A stretch of DNA of 64,000 nucleotides. Origin: Doryteuthis pealeii (Eukaryota > Mollusca > Cephalopoda > Myopsida > Loliginidae). The stretch spans positions 26,372,694 to 26,436,693 of the forward strand of contig CM042181.1 in assembly GCA_023376005.1 (NCBI GenBank), in the 5' to 3' direction. Made by a program: the position numbers and the translations under genes. The notes beneath the pieces were generated by a model. That model made no database searches and was not told the origin of the DNA. It saw only the letters and a program-made list of their open reading frames with translations. This document shows, in pieces, positions 56,858-64,000 of the stretch (positions are counted from its first letter, which is position 1; the number at the start of each line of letters is the position of its first letter).

Positions 56858-56977
56858 CTGAAAAATAAAAAAGGAAAATAATGAAAACTCAAAAGCCGAC
56901 AAAAATGCTGAACGTGAAAAAAAAAAAAACCCCAAAACAAAAAAAGAACAGACCCCCCCCCCAAAAAAAAAAAATTA

Positions 56978-57306
56978 TCTGCGTTATTCGGACTATTGTC
57001 CCAATCTTTATTGTTATTTGTACAACGTTTCGGCCGAAATGCCCTCCGACCTACTTCAAGTATTTCTTGTCGGACTCGGGAACCTTCTTTTCGGACTCGG
57101 GAACTTTCTTGTCGTAGTCGGGAACCTTCTTGTCGTAATCGGGAGCCATCACGAAACTTTGAACCTAACCCTTTATTCAATCCACGGGGGGGGGGTATCC
57201 TTTTCTCATTCCGCTAACCATAGGGGGGGGGTAGGTGTTGTGTCAATTATTTTTCTATGTTACCGCCTCTTATCAGGATTGAACCCGGAATCCAGAGATA
57301 ACTGTC
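56978..57306 (-). mobile_element. R2 element, truncated copy
   Basis: ttcggactattgtcccaatc, core with gtttcggccgaaatgccctc (stem partly changed) and three to four tandem units; ends in the tRNA-like head. Confidence 0.65.
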
Positions 57307-57469
57307 TCTTCTGAAGTCTCGTCAGACATTTATAGGAAAAATGGACGATTACATTCTGTTTATTTAGGTATTACATGACAAAAACAATGAGAAATGTTTA
57401 TAGGTAAGTTTATCTTATTTTTTTACTGATTATAATTTATAAAGAAATTACAATATTGCCATCACTTAC

Positions 57470-57655
57470 CTTCATGTCGGAATCTGTTGCAGTCAAAGTT
57501 AACACAATGAAATTAATGGGTGATGTTTCTTTTATAGATACTACGTAATTAGACAATCCGAATTGAGGATTAAAAGCATTCTTCTGTACTATTATCCTCA
57601 CGTTAACATCGGCGCATTTTATTGGAGAACCATTATCGCATGCTCTTAATGTTAA
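57470..57655 (-). CDS. Cadherin exon 3a (EC repeat 3, first half)
   Basis: Sixty-two codons. The G-strand region LTLRACDNGSPIKCA carries two cysteines eight residues apart, which could pair. Linker QKNAFNPQF; acidic KETSP position kept; ends ATDSDMK with DxD present, an exception among odd repeats. Confidence 0.9.
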
Positions 57656-57729
57656 CTGAAAAGAAAGAAGAGAAGTTTATTCAGTCTGGTCCGAATCCAA
57701 ATTATGCTGTAAATTTATTAATAATAGAA

Positions 57730-57850
57730 ATTCGGTCTATTTATCTGTAACCGAAACTACGTCACTACTTACGTAACAGTTATTTCAGGAATTAAGTAAG
57801 TTATCAATGAGTATTTAATTTACAGTCAGTATCATTACTACATATAAATA
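57730..57850 (+). mobile_element. Helitron-A 5-prime fragment (short subfamily)
   Basis: ctatttatctgtaaccgaaa through aattaagtaagttatcaatg. Confidence 0.6.
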
Positions 57851-57859
57851 TCAACATTC

Positions 57860-58380
57860 TATGAAAAATAAATTGTCGAATTTTCACGAAAATCTCAATA
57901 TTTATTCCCCTTTAGATGAATTTATATCTAAAATAGTTTTTTCCTAAAATATATTAGAGGAAATATTTTTTTACTAGTTCGACCCTCTCTCTTATTTAAT
58001 ATTGTGAAATCCGAAAAGTTATAATTTTCTCGTACGATTTTTAAATTTCTCTATAAAAACTAGAATCTGAATAATTGAATCAGAATTTTTTAGAAACGTT
58101 TTGGAGGTGTCTAGTGTCGTAAAACAAAACAAATATCTCAGCGGAGTGGAGCTAATATGATACTTTTTAAGTAAATAATTAAAAAAATATTAAACGTTTT
58201 ATTTTATTTATTTAGTTTTCCCACACCCTCAGACAATATATTTCAAGAATTTATTTTTAAAGCGCCCGGAGAGCGTTTTTTGCTTGTTAAATATAAAGTA
58301 AAAAGAAAGATAGGCTGATGAATTATTAGTGTTGATACCGATGCTTGTGTCTTTGATTCCTTTAAGAGAGTATTCCAGCC
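57860..58380. other. Intronic sequence, unrecognised
   Basis: No feature recognised. Confidence 0.45.
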
Positions 58381-58384
58381 TAGG

Positions 58385-58635
58385 GCCCTGTTTAGCTCAG
58401 TCGGTAATGCATTTGCATAGGAATCACTAGGTTCCAGGTTCTCGTTACTGGCCCTCGCCAACTCACCGCATGGGTAGTACAGCTTGGGTAATTTGTGCGG
58501 TAAAGCATCTGGGAATTGGTGATAGGTGTGGCGCTCTACTTCAGCAAAACAATCCCCCTAATCTAGCGCAAGCAAAAAGAGGACAGACTCCCTCGCTGTT
58601 TAGCTGATACCGATAATAGGCCACTCCATAGAAAA
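58385..58635 (+). mobile_element. tRNA-derived SINE (R3)
   Basis: Head gccctgtttagctcagtcgg with A box, body ggtgataggtgtggcgctct, tail gataccgataataggccact. Confidence 0.8.
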
Positions 58636-58746
58636 AATCATAAGCTAATGAAATATAAATATTTATATAACAAAAATATCTAATTGATTCGGTTGGTTTT
58701 TAACAGCATATCAACCCTTGTGGGCTATTCAATTCCAAATCTTGAT

Positions 58747-58751
<5 letters not shown>

Positions 58752-58807
<56 letters not shown>

Positions 58808-58808
58808 G
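58752..58808. repeat. (CA)n(TA)n microsatellite
   Basis: About 20 CA then 10 TA units, directly followed by the hammerhead-like motif. Confidence 0.95.
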
Positions 58809-58815
58809 GTTAATC

Positions 58816-58858
58816 GAAGCCTGAAGAAGATGTCAGTGGATCTGAAACACATGTCGCT
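58816..58858 (+). ncRNA. Hammerhead-ribozyme-like motif (58.8 kb)
   Basis: CUGAAGA (58821-27), stem II AGAU/AUCU (58828-31 with 58840-43), GAAA (58844-47), stem III AC/GU with loop ACAU, C at 58855 as cleavage base. Stem I is only AGC/GCU, three pairs. Core identity is complete; the short stem I makes autonomous cleavage uncertain. Confidence 0.5.
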
Positions 58859-59033
58859 AATATAAAATAATAAGATTTTAAAAAAATATAATCTATTTTG
58901 CGGACCTTTTTTTTAATAAAATATTTAAATTTTCTCCTGATATATATATAATGATTTATTTAACTTCATATGTATTAATAAGAAATTAAATTCCAAATCT
59001 GATATTGCAACTTATGCGACAACAGTTACTTAC

Positions 59034-59171
59034 CAAAAATTCTTTGTTTGGTATATTCTTTAGGGATTTTCGCAGAAGAATTGCTCCATTACTTGGTTCC
59101 ACATAAAAGTAGGGATCTTGAACATTTAGTGCTAGGACTTGTTGCGTGATCAACGAATATGTGATAGAATC
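59034..59171 (-). CDS. Cadherin exon 2b (EC repeat 2, second half)
   Basis: Forty-six codons, the longest of the b exons. It starts DSITYSL (even-type D-x-x-T-Y-S) and has the turn PYFYVEPSNG. The extra length lies between the Y-S strand and the YF strand. Confidence 0.9.
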
Positions 59172-59231
59172 CTGAAATAGTAGAAAGAATAGATTAAATT
59201 GACATTTTTTCTTTCTTGGTCACTCTTGTCC

Positions 59232-59234
<3 letters not shown>

Positions 59235-59289
<55 letters not shown>

Positions 59290-59342
59290 TCATTGTCTCT
59301 CTCTCTCTCTCATATATCATCATCATCATCATCATCATCATG
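59235..59342. repeat. (CT)n(CA)n(CAT)n microsatellites
   Basis: Compound simple repeats. Confidence 0.95.
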
Positions 59343-59394
59343 TCACGCCAGTAGCTTAGATATCCATGATAATCTCTCGCCAACCCTCCCTATC

Positions 59395-59580
59395 CCACAT
59401 TGACTCCGGGGGGTCCTCTGCACAGCATGTAGGTCTTTGTTGGACGTCCCGCATTAATATGTTCATGTGCCGGTTTCCACAGAAGGACGTCGCTAATTAG
59501 CTCATCCTTACTTCTCCAGCAGTGTCCGGTATGTCGAGTTCGCCTTCTCACACTCACACGCAATATTTTCCGCACTAAAC
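59395..59580 (-). pseudogene. Non-LTR retrotransposon ORF2 tail
   Basis: The minus strand reads LRVSVRRRTRHTGHCWRSKD, ELISDVLLWKPAHEHINAGR and PTKTYM, the same segment as the degraded copy at 25.8 kb but without internal stops over about 55 residues. Confidence 0.8.
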
Positions 59581-59644
59581 AATTATCACCAACAAAGTGA
59601 GAAAAAGAATAAAAGGAATACAATGTATTTAAAAAAATATTTCA

Positions 59645-59925
59645 TGAAAATTTCGTAAGCCTTCACGGAACTTCAAACCGAACACTTTATTCAATCCACG
59701 GAGTTAGACTGTTCTCATTCCGTTAACCATGACCAGGTACAAATGTTAAGCTATGTTAAGTGTTCTATGTTATCACCACCCTTGGTCAGGATTGAACATG
59801 CAACCTGCAGATGATAGTAACTTAGAACTGTATTAACTTAACCCTTATATCGGTTGCGCCATGTATCCAACTGGACTGTATTATTTGGATTATACAAATT
59901 ATCAAACCTCATCTCAAAATTGAAG
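59645..59925 (-). repeat. R2 fragment
   Basis: tcacggaacttcaaaccgaa and ttaaccatgaccaggtacaa blocks plus the tRNA-like head; the core is lost. Confidence 0.55.
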
Positions 59926-59970
59926 AGAAGTAGTATTAATTTTGTTTTCAAAATGTTGTCTTGTTCTTAC

Positions 59971-60156
59971 CTGAGAGTCTCTGTCCGTGGCGCTAACTTG
60001 CAAAACCTGCGAGTATTGTGGTTGATTCTCGTTAATTGTTGTTGTATAAGAAGGTAAAGACCAAACTGGTGTATTCGGGTTTCGAGCCACGTTGACAGTC
60101 AATTTCGACTTTGTGAAAACATTTGGGTTTCCACTCTGATAGGCCACTACATCCAA
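59971..60156 (-). CDS. Cadherin exon 2a (EC repeat 2, first half)
   Basis: Sixty-two codons. It begins LDVVAYQSGNP (even-repeat AY form), has linker ARNPNTPVW in place of DxNDNxPxF, keeps the acidic NENQP position and ends ATDRDSQ, so the DxD calcium ligand pair is retained. Confidence 0.92.
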
Positions 60157-60164
60157 CTGAAGGG

Positions 60165-60660
60165 AAAGAAGAAAATAGTAAGAAATACAAAAAAAACAAC
60201 AACAAACCCCAAAAACCCTAATATTATACCATGATCTTTCAATCGAAAGAGTAAGAACTACACCCCCCCAAAAAAACCCCTCCAGCAACAAAAGAACAAA
60301 AAGCAAAAACAAAAAAATCCAATATACCATGACCCTTCAATCGTGGGTATAGCCTAAGGATTAACAAAATGTAATCAACGAATAAGGTTCAAACCCCAAC
60401 TGGGAAATACGCAGTCATGAAAATGAAAACTGAATATAAACCTGTACAACTTTGTTTAAAAATTGACCTTGTTCAAATCATGTTCATGGTGGAATGGTTG
60501 GGCAAATAGATATATTGATGATATAGTTTGGTATAATAAATAAAGAGTGCTCACTATCATAGCGAGAACATGTTAGGATATCGAAGATGGGAGGTCAACG
60601 GGGCTTGGTAACAGTTTCTCGCCTCAGCGATTTTTCAAACCAAGTGCTTGTCGACAAATA
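60165..60660. other. Intronic sequence, unrecognised
   Basis: A/C-rich near the exon 2a acceptor, otherwise nothing recognised. Confidence 0.45.
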
Positions 60661-60664
60661 TATA

Positions 60665-60850
60665 TATACTTCTCCTCGACTGGTTACCTAGCCAAGGTTA
60701 AAGAGCCTAGTCTGCCATACCTATTTGGATTCATACCTTTCCCAAGAGTATTAGTGCTATGTGAAATGCAAACAGCCTCGTCTTGGGTTTGAACTCGGGT
60801 CGACGAGTCCATTTTCTATGACCTTAACCATTACATCACGCACCTCCATA
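60665..60850 (-). mobile_element. tRNA-derived SINE (R5)
   Basis: Body gtattagtgctatgtgaaat and tRNA-like end aaccattacatcacgcacct. Confidence 0.7.
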
Positions 60851-61026
60851 GATAGTTATTTAAACTAAGCGTGTCAAGTTTAGTGATGAAAGTTGTTATG
60901 AAAGTTACGATAAATATATAAAGTGAGTGTGTCGATCTGATACTGTATTTGTACAAGGAAAGGTTAAAATTATTTAGCAAGAAAAACGTTTTAATTTTCT
61001 AAAGAAAGAAAAGTGGATTCTCTTAC

Positions 61027-61158
61027 AATTAATTGGGTTGTTGTAAAACCAGGTTCTCGTAGATTCTTTTTCACATTGATGGTTCCAGATTGTTGATTGA
61101 TACCAAAAAATGAAAACGCTGGGTATGTCTCCTCCAATCGATATAAAATGGTGGATGT
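61027..61158 (-). CDS. Cadherin exon 1b (EC repeat 1, second half)
   Basis: Forty-four codons with GT-AG borders. It contains ILYRLEETYPAFSFFGI and a QQSG turn, matching the odd-type pattern Y-x-x-x-x-x-x-PA-x-FF. The preceding intron holds the large GA-rich minisatellite on its gene-downstream side. Confidence 0.88.
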
Positions 61159-61284
61159 CTGAAAGAAGGATTTTACAATTTGAGAAATAAGTATAAACAT
61201 TTATTTCAAAGATTATTTTCTTTCATTTTCGTTCTTGTTGGTAATTTTTGATTATCGTACTTCACTCGGGACGTCAATTTAAGA

Positions 61285-61950
61285 GAAAGGGCGAGGGGTA
61301 AATAGGAGGGTGAGGGATACAAAAGAAGGGGTGAGGAGGACAAGAGAAGGGGTGAGGGGACAAGAGAAGGGGTGAGGGGGACAAGAGAAGGGCTGAGGGG
61401 GACAAGAGAAGGGCTGAGGGGGACAAGAGAAGGAGTGAGGGGGGCAAGAGAAGGAGTGAGGGGGCAAGAGAAGGAGTGAGGGGGGCAAGAGAAGGGGCTA
61501 GGGAGACAAGAGAAGGGTGAAGGGGACAAGAGAAGGGATGAGGGGACAAGAGAAGGGGTGAGGGGACAAGAGAAGGGGTGAGGGGGACAAGAGAAGGGGT
61601 GAGGGGGACAAGAGAAGGGTGAGGAGGACAAGAGAAGGGTGAGTGGGACAAGAGAAGGGGTGAGGGGGACAAGAGAAAGAATGTGAGGGGCATGAGAAGG
61701 AGCTAGGGAGATAAAAGAAGGGATGAGGGGGACAAGAGAAGTGATGAGGGAGACAAGAGAAGGGGTAAGGGGACAAGAGAAAGAGTGAGAGGGGCAAGAG
61801 AAGGGCTAGGGAGACAAAAGAAGGGGTGAGGGGGACAAGAGAAGGGGTGAAGGGATGAGGGGGACAAGAGAAGGGATGAGGGGACAAGAGAAGGGATGAG
61901 AGGAAAATAGAAGGGGGAGGAAGGCAAGAGAAAGGGTGAGAGGATAAGAC
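61285..61950. repeat. GA-rich minisatellite of 17-19 bases, about 37 units
   Basis: Units of gaggggacaagagaagggg with small changes. Long frames on the minus strand read (PSLVPLTPS)n in all phases and are by-products. Confidence 0.95.
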
Positions 61951-62037
61951 AAGACTTTAATAGAGACATCGTTAATAAAGATGATGATTAAGATTAAATA
62001 ATAACTATTTCATAATCGTTTAAAATATAACTTAAAT

Positions 62038-62112
62038 AACTAAGCAAATCGTGACGTCAGTGGTGACGTAGTTTCGGTTACAGAGAGACTTTTACATAAT
62101 CTCTATAATAAC
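62038..62112 (-). mobile_element. Helitron-A 5-prime fragment
   Basis: tagtttcggttacagagaga and ataatctctataataacg. Confidence 0.6.
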
Positions 62113-62291
62113 GTTTATATGATGATATTTTGTTTCTAGATAATTTTTTTGTAAAACTCTATACGTTAGATAACTTTAAATATATATTAAAATAAAACAA
62201 AGTATAAGTAAATTAATAATATCGGTCATGTATTTATTAAAACTTCTTTGAAAAATGACAGTAGACCAAGAAATATTGCGTCTCCATTCAG

Positions 62292-62292
<1 letters not shown>

Positions 62293-62335
<43 letters not shown>
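62293..62335. repeat. (TA)n microsatellite
   Basis: TA tract. Confidence 0.95.
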
Positions 62336-62338
<3 letters not shown>

Positions 62339-62387
62339 TGCCCTTTATTTTAATGTGGAAGTGACATTGACTATAAATTAAATAAAG

Positions 62388-62468
62388 TCGGCGAGATGGC
62401 CTAAAGTCAGTATCAGCCAATCATCGCGGGAGTCTATCCCCTTTTCACTAGCGCTAGACTTTGGTCAA
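62388..62468 (-). repeat. tRNA-derived SINE (R3) fragment
   Basis: Tail cggcgagatggcctaaagtc to agcgctagac only. Confidence 0.6.
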
Positions 62469-62552
62469 GTGCGTGATATAGCTCCACTTGGATCTTCCAT
62501 TTTAAAGATTTAGGCTACTGACAAGGACAATGTAAATAAAATTATTATTCTA

Positions 62553-62893
62553 ACAAACATAAGCGCCCTCTACTGGGCGCATGTATTTAAGTTTTAATGC
62601 AATAAAAAGTCGCCGGGGTGGTCTAAAGTCGGTATCAGCCAATCAGCGAGGGACTATCCCCTTTTCACTAGCGCTAGACTAAGAAGACTGTTTTTGCGTC
62701 TGAGGTGGAACGCCACACCTACCATCAGCTTCTTACTTTACCGCACAGATATATGTGTTACTCATACGCTGAGTTGGCGAAGGCCGGTATTGAACTAGGA
62801 ACCTGAAGAATTCCTGAAGTGACTGTGACGTAAGCAGTGACGTAGTTTCGGTTACAAACAAAAGTGATCGAATCTCCCTTATTATAATATGTG
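62553..62893 (-). mobile_element. Helitron-A remnant interrupted by an R3 SINE
   Basis: 3-prime hairpin region cgccctctactgggcg at the left, 5-prime part tagtttcggttacaaacaaa at the right; an R3 SINE occupies about 62607-62812 between them. Confidence 0.65.
62607..62812 (-). mobile_element. tRNA-derived SINE (R3)
   Basis: Starts cgccggggtggtctaaagtc; ends ggtattgaactaggaacct. The A-box end is lost. Confidence 0.7.
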
Positions 62894-62894
62894 T

Positions 62895-63085
62895 ATTTGG
62901 GCAGCATTCTTTCATTTATACATGTAGAATTAAACAAAAGGCACATCTCTTGTTTAACAATTTTATTTTTGATCTTTTCCAATTTTCTGGCCAACTTTTT
63001 AATGTCTAGGTGGAATTGATGGATAAGTCCACCAAAGTTCAGTTCCCGAGTACGTTCGGCACTTCGAAGCGCCATCATCAGTTTT
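62895..63085. repeat. R8 fragment
   Basis: gggcagcattctttcattta, aattaaacaaaaggca and the complement of CTGATGATGGCGCTTCGAAG. GAAA is mutated to GAAC here. Confidence 0.6.
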
Positions 63086-63157
63086 TATTTATTCTTTTTA
63101 TAATTAATATGGAGGCTGGAAGGAGAAGAATTATAATAATATAGATTCCAGACTTAC

Positions 63158-63352
63158 CCCAGATGCTGGTGGCTTTTTCCATTGACTGTTCACGGTGAAG
63201 ATGATAGATTGAACAGCAGTTGTATCAGTGATATCAGCTGTGTTTGGAAGGTTTACAAAAGTGATGTCAGCCTGACTTTCTACGACGGTTATTCTTACAG
63301 TTGCTGTTCCAGTTCTTTCTGGTCTTCTTTGATCCTTGGCGATGACAGTCAT
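63158..63352 (-). CDS. Cadherin exon 1a (EC repeat 1, first half)
   Basis: Sixty-five codons between acceptor tttcccag and donor gtaag. It opens MTVIAKDQRRPE, the odd-repeat A-x-D form, has the linker VESQADITF with no DxNDN, and ends KKPPASG without the usual DxD. The leading methionine is probably not an initiator: an acceptor site abuts it and no signal peptide follows. The exon before this one is outside the window. Confidence 0.85.
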
Positions 63353-63364
63353 CTGGGAAAAAAA

Positions 63365-64000
63365 GAGGAGATTTAGTAAAAAATAGAGTAAATGAGACCA
63401 AAATATCTATGACTTCTACAAGGTCATTGCATATTTGTTGGCATTTGGGAGTTGAAAACGTAAACATTTCGAGGGACGGGCCTAGGAAAGTGTTGTGAGG
63501 TTTTAAGGGGTCAAATAAGAACAAAACGACGGGTAACAAATGTTGAAAAATGTATTAACAGAAAGTAGACAAATACAATAGAGAGATGTAGAAATTACGT
63601 CCGACGAACAGAGTTATTGACACTCGCATTGGCTTACTCCTAAGCCACAATTATCCCTGTTATTTATAGTAACCTGTCGGCGCATTCCATTAGTCTTATA
63701 GGGTGTATCACCTATAACAGAAAGTAATAATATGTATATGAAGAGAATAGTTGAATGGGAGTTTGAAGTCAGTTCGAGCTAGCAGGAGCCGATGGAGGAA
63801 GTGGAAATAAATTAATCTGACAATTGAAGGAAAATGACCAATGAGTAAAAAATAGGGTAAATGAACTCTCTCGCCTCTCAAGCACCCAAGTCTCAATTGT
63901 AAAACATCCCCATTGGTACACTGGCATGAATGTCTGTCACAATCCGAGTTCAAAACAATCCTAAACACTCAGACGATTGACTGGAGTCGGTCAAGATGAT
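63365..64000. other. Intronic sequence, unrecognised
   Basis: No cadherin b exon is visible, so the exon preceding 1a lies to the right of the window. Confidence 0.5.

Larger units (their letters stand above)
292..63352 (-). other. Giant multi-EC cadherin gene (internal part, 44 exons)
   Basis: Forty-four exons on the minus strand splice in phase 0 into an open frame of 2284 codons that is entirely cadherin-type repeats. Repeat signatures seen in order are A-x-D-x-G-x-P or AYD, a V-x-V linker followed by P-x-F, a GT-x-V-x-x-V-x-A-T-D-x-D strand, then Y-x-I-x-G, a YF-x-V-D-x-x-T-G turn and a final L-x-x-D. Such proteins are single-pass membrane adhesion molecules; Fat, Dachsous and Cadherin-23 are the familiar giants. 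Automated annotation might call this a protocadherin Fat-like protein, but no EGF, laminin G, membrane or cytoplasmic segment lies in the window, so subfamily is unknown. Introns run from about 0.3 to 3.7 kb. All exons being symmetric phase 0 means any exon can be skipped without a frameshift. The start codon lies to the right of the window and the stop codon to the left. Confidence 0.92.

Noticed and set aside
61206..61969. Long proline/serine-rich reading frames on the minus strand
   Set aside because: They are open in all three phases because the underlying 17-19 base minisatellite has no stops; composition is pure repeat.
63158..63352. Exon 1a ATG as translation start
   Set aside because: An acceptor site immediately precedes it, the residues align to the middle of a G strand, and no signal peptide follows.

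Overview
The window looks like nuclear DNA of a bilaterian invertebrate. It is AT-rich, has GT-AG introns, and is packed with (TA)n, (CA)n and (GA)n microsatellites, tRNA-derived SINEs, non-autonomous Helitrons, mariner remnants and non-LTR retrotransposon tails. The cadherin style (K/R-N linkers and split repeats) recalls giant cadherins of molluscs and other lophotrochozoans. This taxonomic reading is from memory and is uncertain.

One gene fills the window. On the minus strand, 44 internal coding exons from about 63.35 kb down to 0.29 kb encode 22 consecutive extracellular cadherin (EC) repeats, 2284 codons in total. Each repeat is split into an 'a' exon (60-68 codons: G strand of the previous repeat, linker, N-terminal half of the repeat) and a 'b' exon (38-46 codons: C-terminal half). 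Every exon is a multiple of three, all introns are phase 0, and all boundaries are GT-AG. Neither the signal peptide nor the transmembrane/cytoplasmic end is present, so the gene runs off both edges. EC repeats are numbered here from the right (5') to the left (3').

Two features of the protein stand out. Odd and even repeats differ systematically, so the protein is about 11 tandem copies of a two-repeat (four-exon) module. In addition, the usual DxNDN calcium linker is absent from all 22 junctions; most even junctions carry a K/R-N-x-x-x-P motif instead.

The introns, about 89% of the window, hold the other content. Helitron-like elements (TC...hairpin...CTAG, A/T insertion) include one nested inside another beside a splice donor. 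There are three tRNA-derived SINE families, two internally deleted mariners with intact TA duplications, a solo LTR with a 4-bp target duplication, several fold-back elements, and fragments of non-LTR reverse-transcriptase C-termini. Several dispersed, microsatellite-flanked repeats carry hammerhead-ribozyme-like cores. The copy at 34.55 kb satisfies every hammerhead consensus position I can check by eye.

Minisatellites lie at 41.9, 44.0, 47.45 and 61.3 kb. Two local duplications copy splice donors of the cadherin gene: a 43-bp unit in four copies at exon 6b and a 214-bp tandem copy of the end of exon 12a. No second protein-coding host gene was found.
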